Positions 1 through 10,520 of a stretch of 64,000 nt of DNA are shown piece by piece. The stretch's first letter is position 1. Each line of letters starts with the position of its first letter. The DNA is taken from positions 40,796,001 to 40,860,000 of the forward strand of contig CM060731.1 in the NCBI GenBank assembly GCA_030704615.1, in the 5' to 3' direction. The translations under genes were made by a program, and so were the position numbers. The stretch comes from Takakia lepidozioides. Taxonomy: Eukaryota > Streptophyta > Takakiopsida > Takakiales > Takakiaceae. Under the pieces are notes generated by a model. That model made no database searches, was not told where the DNA came from, and worked only from the letters and a program-made list of their open reading frames with translations.

Positions 1-611
1 CTGATCTCGTGAGACCCCTTTGCTCTTTTTTCTGTTTCCTCCTCTGTCGTCTTCCCTATCGTCTCTTGTTGTTGTTTGTTGTTTGATTGTTTGGAACCAA
101 CAGACTCATGCGGTTGTGAAGAATCATGTAACATGACTCCGTGACCAATGTGACAGACCTGTGCGGCAGACCCGGGCGTCAGATCCGTGCGACAAACCCG
201 CTTGACAGACCCGTGTAGCAAACCCTCAAAATAAACCCAACAGCAGACCGGTATGACGGAGACCTAGGGCAGACCACCTCGGAAGACCCCGACGGCGGCC
301 ATTATTGTGCCGCCGGGACATTTGATGTTTCGGCACCAATCCAATGGGCCGCGTGTATGGCGTGCATGGACTCTTCCACACATGTGCATGGCCTCGACTG
401 CACGCGTGCTCCTATCACTTTTAGCAGTGAGCCGTTACGTTGGGGCTGTCACCTCTTCCTCCTCTTCCGTCTTAATTTCGCGTCTCTCCACTTTGCTCCT
501 GCACGCTCTGTGTTGCGGTTCGCGGTTTCTGCCTCTTCGATAGGAGCACGACGATTCGTTTCTAGCGCCTGCCCGTTCATCAAAGGTCGCGTGCACTACA
601 ACAAGATGTGA
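1..611. other. No gene recognised; degenerate short repeats
   Basis: No reading frame here resembles a known protein. Between about 140 and 300 the sequence repeats a degenerate CAGACC/CAAACC-type motif at short irregular spacing, as in an old minisatellite or the non-coding part of a transposon. The first 60 bases are pyrimidine-rich. Confidence 0.4.
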
Positions 612-719
612 TTTTTAGCACAGTGTGTTTCGCTGTTTTCAAAGTCGTTTCAGGCATGTTTTACTACACCGCCCATAGTGCTAAAAACCAAGTCAAAAAC
701 AGTCATGCCTGAAACGACT
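612..719. repeat. Two interleaved inverted repeats
   Basis: Arm 612-621 (TTTTTAGCAC) is exactly complementary to 678-687. Arm 643-658 (AGTCGTTTCAGGCATG) is exactly complementary to 704-719. The pairs alternate (A, B, A', B') rather than nest, so a transcript could in principle form an H-type pseudoknot. This may simply be the end of a foldback transposon. Confidence 0.6.
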
Positions 720-734
720 ATCCCGAATAGTGAA

Positions 735-925
735 ACAAACGTATGATGTCTCCCGAAGGGAGCGTAACTTATGGTGTCACTTCACCACAAGGGCTACTGC
801 CTTCCAGCTCAAAGGTGGACACCTTCATGACACACCAGACCGTGGTTTGAACCCACAACCACATCCAACGTGGTATGTGCCCATCACCACGGGGCTACAT
901 GCCGGTGGAATAACTTTACTATGGT
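735..925 (-). mobile_element. tRNA-derived SINE, copy 1
   Basis: Read on the minus strand this begins near 925 with TAGCCCCGTGG, a good RNA polymerase III A box. About 40 bases on is TGGGTTCAAACCAC, which contains a B box (GGTTCAAAC). The body then runs through CCACCTTTGAGCTGGAAGGCAGTAG and ACACCATAAGTTACG. The same order of blocks recurs on the plus strand at 40915-41075. A-to-B box spacing and a tRNA-like head followed by an unrelated body fit a tRNA-derived SINE. No family name can be given from sequence alone. Confidence 0.65.
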
Positions 926-926
926 G

Positions 927-1160
927 GAGCCCACTATTTTTTTCCAGGTAGGAGTTGGGGCAGTAAACCGTTTCACTATGACAATACACCAAGTAGTTTC
1001 ACTACTCAGTTTCACTATGACGTGTATTAACGTGCCTGCACTCACCATTACACGTGTAGTTGACAAAATTACTACATAGTGGATCATGGTGTTGTAACTT
1101 TCACTGTATAGTGAAACATAGACACCTAGTAGTTCATTTTACTACTATGGAGTTGTGATT
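927..1160. repeat. Cluster of GTTTCACTA motifs in both orientations
   Basis: GTTTCACTA occurs at 970, 996 and 1009. Its complement TAGTGAAAC occurs near 726 and 1109. The motif therefore brackets the SINE copy and continues beyond it. This looks like the subterminal region of a decayed foldback or MITE element. No coding sequence is visible. Confidence 0.4.
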
Positions 1161-1508
1161 TTAGGTCATTGATTTCAATTGGACATTTGGGGTGAGATGA
1201 GACTCTGGGGCCATTTATATTTTAAATCTTCCAAAGATCCTGTCTGATGAGCCTGTTCCTGTGCTGCTTCATGAAGAGAAGCCCGGGGCAGACCACATGA
1301 TGGCAGATGTTCTGTGTATAGTGCAGGTCTGAGGAGAAAATGGCCAAGTCTTCTGCACTAGCAAGTTGTTGAGCAAGAGTCGGCTAGTCTTTGGGAGACA
1401 TGAACTGCTCGCCCTGGTAGCCTACAGTCTGGTGAGCCTGTCTGGAAAGTCCTGAAGAAGACCCAAACTCTATAATGGGACTACCAAAGGAGATTTCAAA
1501 GGTTCATT
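1161..1508. other. Spacer downstream of the PPR gene
   Basis: No gene is seen. This is the 3' flank of the minus-strand PPR gene and should hold its 3' UTR. No clear polyadenylation signal could be singled out. Confidence 0.3.
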
Positions 1509-3911
1509 TCACCAGTATTCGGCACACGAACAAACCCCATCTTGGAAGTGGTGAAAACGGTTGGCATCCCGTACAACAATAGCTCGCCCAATAATCTTTG
1601 AGATGAACTTCGTGGCCGTATGGCAGTCACCACACACTCTAAGGTTCTTGATGACACGGACTTGTGTGCCAGGGGGCGTACTGATGAGCCCAAAGGCAAT
1701 GGCCAGCTTCTCACTGTGGTGGTGAAGAGAAAATTCTTTTTGCTCCTCCACCACATCATGCAATACAAAACGGGTGTCAGGCACATACCCGACCTCCTTC
1801 ATCTGCACAGACAATCTCTTCAGCTCAGCATGTACTTCCTCAATTCGTGGATGCGACGAGTCCTCCACCATGAATGTATGCACCTGGTTGTCAACCTCTA
1901 TGCAGCTGTATCCTGCCTGCTTCCTGACCCCTCTGTCCCTCATCATTTTTCTCACTGTTGCAGTATCATCCCACCTGCCGGCAGCGGCATAGATGTTTGA
2001 CAGTAGCACATAAGTTGCAGCCTCCTGTGGATCCAACTTGAGAAGGCGTGTTGCCGCACGTTCTGCCACCTCCACATTGCCATGAATCCTGCACGCACCA
2101 AGCAATGCCCCCCAAGTCGAACCAGCTGGTTCAATTGGCATGTTGTTAATGAAGTCCTCTGCCTCATTCAATCGTCCTGCACGGCCAAGAAGGTCCACCA
2201 TGCAGCCAAAATGCTCCACTGTAGGAGTGAGGCCATGATCTTGAATGATGGAATTAAAATAGTGAAAGCCTTCATGCACTAGACCCCCATGGCTACAGGC
2301 GGAGAGAACACACGTAAAGGTGATATCCTTTGGTTTTAAGCCTTCCTGTTGCATTTGGTCAAATAGTTGCAGGGCCTCCCTCCCACACCCATGCTGAGCG
2401 TATCCTGCTATCATTGCATTACATGAGACCACATTTCGTTTAGCCATATTATCTAACATTTGACGTGCATCCTTTATGCTTCCACATTTGGCATACATGT
2501 CCACAAGGGAACTCTCCAAAATGATATTGGGCTTCATTCCAGCTTTCATGATGTCAGCATGTACCTCTTTGCCCTTTTCCAGTGCTGCCAGGCTGGCACA
2601 TGCCTTGAGAACACACACGAATGTGACATGGTTGGGCATCACCCTCTCCTGTGTCATTTGTTTATACATCTGCACAGCCTCCCTACCACACCCATTCTGA
2701 GTATATCCTGCAATCATAGCAGTCCATGAGACCACATTTCGTTCAGTCATATTGTTGAACACTTGAAGCGCATCCTTTCCACTCCCACATTTAGCATACA
2801 TGTCGACAAGGGTATTCTCCAGAATGATGTTTGGCGCAATCCCTGCTTTCATGATGTCAGCATGGACCTCTTTGCCCTTTTCCAGGGCAGCAAGACTAGC
2901 ACATGCATTGAGAACACAAACAAATGTGACCTGGTTGGGTCGCACCCCTTCCCGAATCATCTGCTCATAAGTCTCCAAAGCCTCCACACCACACCCATGC
3001 TGAGCATAGCCTGCTATCAGCACACTCCATGAGACCACATCTCGCCGAGTCATATTGTTGAACACTTCATGTGCATCCTTCATACTCCCACATTTGGCAT
3101 ACATGTCAGCAAGGGCAGTCTTCAGAATAATATCTGGCATGATCCCAGCTTTGATGATGTCAGCGTGGACCTCTTTACCTTTTTCAAGGGCTGCAAGGCT
3201 TGCACATGCCTTCACAATGCAAGTGAAGGCAACATTGTCAGGTGTCACCCCTTCCTGTATCATTTGCTCATAGACCTCCAAAGCCTCCCTACCACACCCA
3301 TGCTTAGCATATCCTGCTATCATTGTAGTCCAGGTAAACAGATCACGTAAAGGTATGTTGTCAAACACTACGCGTGCATCCACCAAGCTCCCACACTCGG
3401 CATACATGTTGACAAGGGTCTTGTGTAGAAAGATATTTGGCTTGAACCGACTTTGGATAATGTGGGCATGCACCTGCTTTCCCTCTGCTAGGCCTTTCCT
3501 TCTGATGCACTCCTGCAAGACACTGACATAAGTATTTGAGTCTGCCAAAATCCTTCCTTGGTTCAAAATATGCAATGCCTCTTTCAGTTGTCCTGTTTTA
3601 CATAATGTCTGCACATCCCAATAAGTGCCAGTTGAGTTCCTTTGGAATTCCTCTCTTATCCCTCTTTTGACAGCAGTAGTCATGGTGGAGGTGCCTGATT
3701 CAAACAACTGTGCTGTTGCTGCTTCCAGATGACCATCTGTCCATGCTGGTTTCTTGTAGCTATCAATCCTCAGTGCCTCAATGTTACTTGTGTGCTTGAC
3801 ATCTGGTCCTCTGGTAGTGATCTGCACACACAATCCATCCCTCCTTAAGCTCTTCCTGCTTTCACAATACATACCACACCTTGGTGCAAGTAGCTGACAA
3901 CGACAACACAT
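1509..3911 (-). CDS. PPR protein, PLS class with E and DYW-type domain
   Basis: An intronless 800-residue protein. DYW-class PPR proteins are organellar RNA-editing factors: the repeats bind one RNA site and the DYW domain is a zinc-dependent cytidine deaminase. Residues 1-100 are Arg/Cys-rich and may include a targeting sequence. PLS repeats fill about 120-590, as four very similar blocks of about 101 residues, each with a CASLAALEKGKEVHAD-like and a VDMYAKCGS-like segment. The E/E+ region follows (STWGALLGACRIHGN, then GYSCIEVDNQVHTF). The DYW domain has the HSEKLA zinc/catalytic motif, CGDCH and a CSC pair. It ends EYW instead of DYW. The start is the first ATG after an in-frame TGA six bases upstream. 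The DNA of the repeat blocks is nearly as similar as the protein, which suggests recent internal duplication or conversion. Related fragments lie at 6455-6655 and 46990-49560. Confidence 0.93.
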   Translation of the reverse strand: MCCRCQLLAPRCGMYCESRKSLRRDGLCVQITTRGPDVKHTSNIEALRIDSYKKPAWTDGHLEAATAQLFESGTSTMTTAVKRGIREEFQRNSTGTYWDVQTLCKTGQLKEALHILNQGRILADSNTYVSVLQECIRRKGLAEGKQVHAHIIQSRFKPNIFLHKTLVNMYAECGSLVDARVVFDNIPLRDLFTWTTMIAGYAKHGCGREALEVYEQMIQEGVTPDNVAFTCIVKACASLAALEKGKEVHADIIKAGIMPDIILKTALADMYAKCGSMKDAHEVFNNMTRRDVVSWSVLIAGYAQHGCGVEALETYEQMIREGVRPNQVTFVCVLNACASLAALEKGKEVHADIMKAGIAPNIILENTLVDMYAKCGSGKDALQVFNNMTERNVVSWTAMIAGYTQNGCGREAVQMYKQMTQERVMPNHVTFVCVLKACASLAALEKGKEVHADIMKAGMKPNIILESSLVDMYAKCGSIKDARQMLDNMAKRNVVSCNAMIAGYAQHGCGREALQLFDQMQQEGLKPKDITFTCVLSACSHGGLVHEGFHYFNSIIQDHGLTPTVEHFGCMVDLLGRAGRLNEAEDFINNMPIEPAGSTWGALLGACRIHGNVEVAERAATRLLKLDPQEAATYVLLSNIYAAAGRWDDTATVRKMMRDRGVRKQAGYSCIEVDNQVHTFMVEDSSHPRIEEVHAELKRLSVQMKEVGYVPDTRFVLHDVVEEQKEFSLHHHSEKLAIAFGLISTPPGTQVRVIKNLRVCGDCHTATKFISKIIGRAIVVRDANRFHHFQDGVCSCAEYW

Positions 3912-4689
3912 AACTCATAGAAAAGACACATCATCCTGACCTGCAAGACACTATTTTCTATGCTGAATCAGTAGCAAGAATTAAAACCCAGGTGTATTGG
4001 TATATAAGTGTGTGAAGAGAGAGTATATATTCCCAACGGAAAACCAAACCTATCAGGTCAGCCGTGGGGTTTGAAACAACATGTGACAGTTCCACTGCCA
4101 CTCGATGCAAAGGAGAAATGGTGTAGAGGACGGAATGTACTCATAAGACATTGACTTACCTTGAAACATGTAGTTGATCAGAGTTTTCCGGATATCCTCT
4201 AGAAATCCCTTCACACAAACATCAATCTGCTGTGTGTGATTTGCCCAATAACTAGACCCCTAAAAGACCTGGGCTTTTGGCTCAGCCACTAGATTTTCAA
4301 AGTTGGTAAACAAGAGATACAGGAACAGTTCCCTTGATGGAATTGAAGAGGGTGTCTCTCTGGTGAGAGTACCCAGGACAATGAATCCGAAAGAGCATAG
4401 GACAGAGCCAGTGAGAAAGCAAGAAAGACCGGCGCACTATCATTTCAGCTAACCCTATGTGCAAACCAGACCAAAATGGCAGAAAAAAAAAACTCACTTT
4501 ACATGACATCAGAGCCCCGGATTGAAAGATCTCACTGACTGTGCTCGCCATAGACCCCACCCTGAATTATTACCGAGCAGAAAGATAGAAGGATGCTAGA
4601 CCACTTCTAAACTTAAGTGGAATAATGAGCCAATGTTTAGTTACATATGGCAATAAAAAGTAACAATTAAATTTAGAATATAACTCCAG
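3912..4689. other. 5' flank of the PPR gene
   Basis: No gene is seen. This would contain the promoter and 5' UTR of the minus-strand PPR gene. No convincing TATA element or other defined site could be assigned. Confidence 0.3.
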
Positions 4690-5128
4690 GGAAAACTCGA
4701 GGAGAGAGGATGGCGATGGCGGAGCTGACAGCCAACGGTCATCTAACCATTACCTTCGCCTCGTTCTATTCCCTCTCCCCTCTGGCTACCCTCAGTCTTC
4801 GATGCAAATAAGTGCCCCCAAGCTTAGCTTTCGATTGATATACTCTTCTTGTTTCTTTATAGATGTTTTCTCAAAGTTTCCTCTACTGACTGTTCATCCG
4901 AACAGTGAGCTTCCTTTCATCTCCTTATCTCACTTTAGCATCATCCCTAGCTTATCTGCCTCCGCTGTCTTTAGCCATTAAGGAAGTAGCTTTCCTCCGA
5001 GACGTTTCCCGCCCCTTCCCTCCCCCTCTATCCTTCTTCTTTTCGCTCTCTCGTTTCAGGCCGCCAGCTTAGTAACTCAAGCGAGAGTCTTGGAGCAGCA
5101 GTCGTTTGTTTATTTCTCTCTCGTCTTC

Positions 5129-6400
5129 ATGGCTCACAGAAACAACCATCAGCGCAACAGCGATATCATGGAATCTCGAGGTATCAATCGTGGAACGCAG
5201 AATAACCATAGAACATCAAGCTCGTTCAAGGATCGCTTCTGCCTCTGACACTGTAAGGAACCCCTCTCCTATCCTTCCCCCCAACCCTCTATCTCCCCCC
5301 AGCCACTTCTCAAAATCCCCAGGCTCAGCTCCTTCCTTCCCAGCCTTCAGAGATCCCCTATTTTGGAGAATCCAGGAACTGATTGGGAGGAAGAAAATGT
5401 TCTTAATCAAGATGACTTGGACAAAGACTACCCCATGATCAACATGAACATCCCAGAGCTGCAGCAGAGAGTAGCTACAATGGAAAAGTCTGGTATTCTC
5501 ATTCACTTTCCCGGGAAAAAAGTGGACAGAGCAACTGTCAGGAGCTGGGCCATCAGGCACCTTGGAGGCGAGGGAGAACTCAGGCAACAGTTCAGCCATG
5601 CAAAAGGACGCGGGTTTTTCTCAATCGTCTTTGAAACACAAGAGGCAGCTAACGAGGCAATGCTCTTCAATCCTCATACAAAAGGCTTCAATGGCAATAT
5701 TTTTCCGTGGTCTCCAAGAATGGGTAACAGGAATGGCAAACTATGGGGTCCTCGCATCGTCTGATCAGTGCCTTTCATCCGAGACCAGTACTTGGTTAAC
5801 TTGCCAGATATTGCAAACCATTTCGGCTCATACCTTGGGTGTCTGGCAGTATTTGACCCCCAAATGTGTACTCATAACCTAAGGCAAGACCCGGCTTGGA
5901 AATCTGGACTATCGCCTCTCGCCTTCATGAAACAGGATGTGCTAAATTTGTCCTCATGATGCCAGACGAGTATGTTCTTCCGCAATTTGTTTAGTTACCG
6001 ATAGATGAGGAGGGCAACTACTTTACAATCCAACTCATAGAAGACACTTCCTACGTAGCTTGTTTCAATTGTGGCCAGCTGGGACATATCAAACTGGACT
6101 GCCCTACAGCTAAGCGCAAGCGCTCTCAACCATCCATTCCCAATAACCTCCAGCCACAAGATCAAGAAGGGATTCCAGCAGCAGCCGCCAACCATGTGCA
6201 GAGCCATGTGCAGGATCTGGAATCTCCCAATGTACACCCAGGGCCATCTTCAGTTCCCAGGAGGACTCAACCCATGCACACTGCAAACGACCCATTGCAG
6301 GTCCGGTCTGTAACAATTCCAGCTTGGACATGGCCAGTCAATCTGGCCTGCTGCTTCTGTTGTGGAGGCAGGGGTACTTCAACAAGACGATCTTTGCTTA
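5129..6400 (+). pseudogene. LINE ORF1 (DUF4283-like, CCHC zinc knuckle), broken
   Basis: An ATG at 5129 opens a 38-codon frame rich in Arg, Asn and Ser that stops at about 5243. Coding sense continues in another frame from 5363 to 5764, where the segment around GFFSIVFETQEAANEAM resembles the DUF4283 region of plant LINE ORF1 proteins. A third stretch contains a CCHC zinc knuckle at 6061-6102 (CFNCGQLGHIKLDC, spacing CX2CX4HX4C). ORF1 proteins bind the element's RNA. At least two frame changes are needed to read it through. Confidence 0.75.
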
Positions 6401-6454
6401 GAAGACCATAAGCATAATGAAAATCAATGACAAAAAGTTGAGCCCCCAGGTGTA

Positions 6455-6655
6455 ACTGGTGAACCATGGCATACATATCAGCAAGGGCAGTCTTCAGAAT
6501 GATATCAGGTGAGATTCTAGCTCTGATGATGTCAGCATGGACGCCTTTGTCCATTCCCAAGGCTGCAAGAGTGGCACACGGACTGAGAACACAAATGGGT
6601 GTTACATTGTCGGGCTGCACCCCTTTCCATTGCATTTGTACATACATCTCAAAAG
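6455..6655 (-). pseudogene. PPR gene fragment inside the LINE
   Basis: On the minus strand this encodes about 65 residues that match one P-L-S block of the 1509-3911 gene: the GVQPDNVT, CATLAALGMDKGVHAD and ISPDIILKTALADMYA segments lie in the same order and spacing. It is antisense to the LINE and lies between the ORF1 zinc knuckle and the ORF2 endonuclease. It has neither start nor end and is a captured or inserted fragment. Its closest relative in the window is the block encoded at about 3080-3290. Confidence 0.85.
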
Positions 6656-6980
6656 CTCCCTACCACAACATATACCCTGGATTCCACACACTGTTCTCGG
6701 CTCAATTCTTCCCCACTGGAACCTCGATTCTATCTGTAACCATTTCCACAGTTTCCACAAACCAGTTTCTATCGTTCCCAGAGTGCCTTAGTCTGAGCAA
6801 ACCTAGAGGAGTCTTCATTCTCATCCAAAACACGACCCGAAAACCCCAGACAACTTTGTCTGGATCAACTCTCTGAGACCTAAAGACCGCAGGGTTACCT
6901 TTTTTATACCAAATAACTAGGCCATCAAATGAGACTGACAGTCCGAGCCTACCTCTACCTCTCAATGATCTTTAACCTTC

Positions 6981-9900
6981 ATCTCCTCGTGGAACATTAG
7001 AGGGCTAGGAGCTTACCCGGCTTCTCTAAAAAAATTGAAAATCAAAACTTGGTTGGCGCCATCGCTTTCAGATCACTCTATCATATTTCTTCAGGAACAC
7101 AAATTAGACCAAAGAAAAATCGATAGCCTCTCTGATTATCTATGGCCACTCTCAAATTCATTATAGAAACCAACCTCCTCTGGCACAAGAAGAGGGACTG
7201 CAATTCTTCTTTCTCCATCCATTCAACCCTTTTTCTCATCGGAAGCTAGTTGGCTTTTGGCATAATGCAATTTTGTGCATTGTCTCTGCCCAACTTTGAT
7301 GGTCAAATAGGGCTGGTAAATATCTATGCGCCAAACACCTCTTCAGACAGAGCAAAGCTCTGGAATCATCTCAATACCAAAATGCGAGAACAAACCTCCA
7401 TTGATAGCTGGATAGTATCAGATGACTTTAACATGGTGGAAACGCAAGAAGATAGGAGAGGTGCAGGTTCATTTACCTCCAGCCCTGAAGAAATGGACCA
7501 ATGGTTTGATTGTACTCAAACCCATAACCTGACAGAGGCTGTTCCAGTCTTTGGCCAGGCCTCAAACATTTCATTCACTTGGTCCAATAACAGATCTCTT
7601 ACAGATCTTAGCATGGCTCGCCTTGATAGGGCTTATCTCTCCCTCAACCTGGTTCAATATGCCAAAAGAGCTCTGCAAGAACCTATACCCTTAAGCTTTG
7701 ACCATGCTCCAACCCTCTCCATAGCGTTACCTGATTCTTACAAGCGAGGTAGAGGCCTTTACAAAATCAATAACCTTCTCCTCAAGTTACCAAAATTTAA
7801 AGAGGGCCTTCTGCAGGCTTGGACTCACGCTGGCAACAACCTCCTCGACTCTACGCAGCTCTTCCTGGCCAAACTGAAGGCTGTTGACATTGAAAGCCAA
7901 AGGATGAGTCGAGAGCTGGCTACCATTAGGAAAAAAAAAGGCTGTGGCCTTGAACAAATGCCTTAAAGTCTGTCAAGCCAAACTGGAATCTAGTCACTGT
8001 GATGAGGATACCTACCGCACATATATTCAAGCCAGAAACAACTTGGATATTCACCACAAGATTCAAGAGAGGAAATGGAAGCTCCAGGTAGGGGTTAACT
8101 GGTCTACAAAGGGGGAGACAATGAATAGATATTTCTTCGATAAAACAAGATTGAGGAGGGCCTCCCAAACAATTTCAGAGCTCATAGACCAACACTCGGG
8201 GCTTTCAGCTTCAGCTCCAAAGACCATGGCTAAATTGGCGGGTAGACACTTTCTTGATCTTTTCCATTCTGACTCCATCTCCCTGGAGCCGTCTCAGGAA
8301 CAAACTTCGTGTTTGATTCACACTCCTATCCTGTTGTCCCAAAAGTACGCATCCCAGTTAGAAGGAGATTTCACTAACATTGAGTTGGGAGATGCAATGT
8401 CCAAATTGCAAAACAACAAATCTCCTTGAACGGATGGAATTTCGGTTGAATTTTGCAAAGCTTTGTGGCCTGAAATATCGGGAGACTTCACCAATCACCT
8501 GTATCACTAGGGGGCACATGCCCCCTATTATGTCACAAGGGGTTATCACCTTGTTGTACAAAAAAGGGGATAAGACAAATATATCCAATTACCGTCCTAT
8601 AACTCTTCTAAACGTTGCATACAAAATAGTGGCTAAGGCATTGGCTCTCAGATTGCAACCCCTCCTTCCATCCATCATAAGGCCAAATCAAACAGGATTT
8701 ATCAAGGGCAAATATATTCTCAGCAACCTACTTCTGGCCCAGGAAATTCCAGCCTATGCCTCTAGGACAAATCAAGCCATAGCTCTCCTCTTGTTGGATT
8801 TTGAAAAAGCCTTTGATCGTGTTGAATGGTCTTTCCTGCTTGCGGCTCTCTCAAAATTAGCCTTCCCTCAATCCTTTTGCAAATGGGTTAGGATATTACT
8901 CACTTCCTCATCTAGCAGGGTCGCTGTGAATGGTCATTTATCAGCCTCATTTCCCCTCCAACGGTCGGTGCGCCAAGGGTGCCCCCTCTCACCCTTTCTG
9001 TTCCTAGTAGTAGCAGACACCTTGGGATACATGCTGCAGCAGAACCACCTTATTAAGGGCCTTAGAGTCACCAACTATATTACCAATCAGTATACATCTT
9101 TGGTGGACTCTATGTTCGTCGATGACACCTTTTTAATGTTGCAAGCCACCCCAGAGAATCTGGACCAGGCAGGGGATACTTTAATCATCTTTTGTGCAAC
9201 CTCGGGCTTCAAAATCAACTGGAACAAGACTACATGATTGGTTGTAGGGGACCTATCAGCATCCTCAATGGGAACACCACCCTCCTGGGGAATGACTCAA
9301 GGGCTTAAATGGCTCAAACCCGGTGAAACAACTACCTTTTTGGGTTACACATATGGCATTGGCCTGTCAGACCAGCAGATGTTTGCCTCTACATTGGCAA
9401 ACCTTAAGAGGAAACTAACATACTGGGGTTCTAAACACCTTTCAATAATAGGTAGAGCCCTGGTGGCTAACCAGATTCATTCTGCTGGGCTATGGTATTA
9501 TGCTTCATCTTGGCGACCGAACTCCAAACAGACACAAGAAATAAAACGCCTTCTTAGGAACTTTGTCTGGGGAGTAGAAACCTCATCACAAAACAAAAGA
9601 CCTTTGGTGGCCTGGGCTCAAATCTGCTTGCCAAAGAAAAAGGGAGGGTTGGGGGTTCTCGATCCCGAGACCCAGATTGTGGCACTTCTTGGCAAATGGA
9701 TACCTCATTTTCTTGGACCAGAGGGGGGATGGTGGAAATTTATGGTCTATGACCATATTGTCAACTCATCCCCCCTCAAAACTACACAATGGAGCCCCTC
9801 CCTTCGATGGCTTACTCAGGGCTTCAACCTTAAGTCAGTAGGCTCCTCTTTCTGGTCAGGTATCTGGATGGCTTGGGGAAGGCTAAGGAAGCTGCTTGTA

Positions 9901-10220
9901 AAATCGCAGCCAAGCAACTAATATGAAATTAAACGACAGCACTGTTTTTGAATAGTAGCCCCCTCACCCCAGCTCAGAAAAACCAGGCCAAAAGATGGTC
10001 CAAATGGGATTGCCTTGGAATCAGGCAGATACACAATATATGGACACAGAACAGTCTCAGATCTCAAGATTCCATAGCTCAATAAGTCGGAGCTGCACGA
10101 GCCTCTAAAGGTTTTCAACAGATCATTCAATCTGTCCCAGCTCAATGGCTCGCCACCCTTTCCTCTGGTCCGCAAGAGCCAACCCCTAAATCTTGGGCCC
10201 TCGTCGTCTTTCAAATCCAA
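6981..10220 (+). pseudogene. LINE ORF2: endonuclease, reverse transcriptase, zinc-binding tail
   Basis: It opens with ISSWNIRGLG at 6981, the usual first strand of plant LINE APE endonucleases, and continues with FLQEHKLD. A stop near 7160 and frame changes follow. From 7250 the endonuclease runs on (GLVNIYAPN, then a Ser-Asp-Asp-Phe-Asn segment). The reverse transcriptase is at about 8500-9230: NYRPITLLNVAYKIVAK, DFEKAFDRVEW, RQGCPLSPFLF and MFVDDTF, where the FVDD box stands for the usual F/YADD. The zinc-binding region, with a Gly-Gly-Leu-Gly-Val segment, runs to about 9921. ORF2 nicks target DNA and primes cDNA synthesis there. Stops near 7160, 8427, 9235 and elsewhere show it is dead. 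Confidence 0.9.
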
Positions 10221-10520
10221 CTTACCATTCTATTCATAGATGATATCACAAGGTCAGATATTTCAGTCTATACATTCTCCATTGACACAACCTCTCTCAG
10301 GCTCTCTCTTACATCTCCAAACCCCTAACGCATCCAGACAATGCCTCTAACTCCAGTTAGAATATGCTGTTGGACTGCCCCTGATAGAGCAATGAATCCC
10401 CAGCCTCCCCTTACTATCACCACGATAGTTTGGCTTGCATCCAACTCATTTGTGTGGATCCTCGGAAGATCCCTCGCAGAAATAGAGATCGATCCCCTGG
10501 AATGGTCATGGAACACTACA

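Larger units (their letters stand above)
4690..10520 (+). mobile_element. Degenerate LINE (non-LTR) retrotransposon
   Basis: The order is a pyrimidine-rich leader (about 4690-5128), a nucleic-acid-binding ORF1 with a CCHC knuckle, an APE-type endonuclease, a reverse transcriptase and a C-terminal zinc-binding region. This is the plan of plant L1-type LINEs. Many stops and frameshifts make it inactive. Both ends are approximate, since no target duplication or clean poly(A) tail was found. An antisense PPR fragment sits between ORF1 and ORF2. Confidence 0.85.

Noticed and set aside
1620..3350. Plus-strand frames across the PPR gene
   Set aside because: They are antisense shadows of the PPR repeats.
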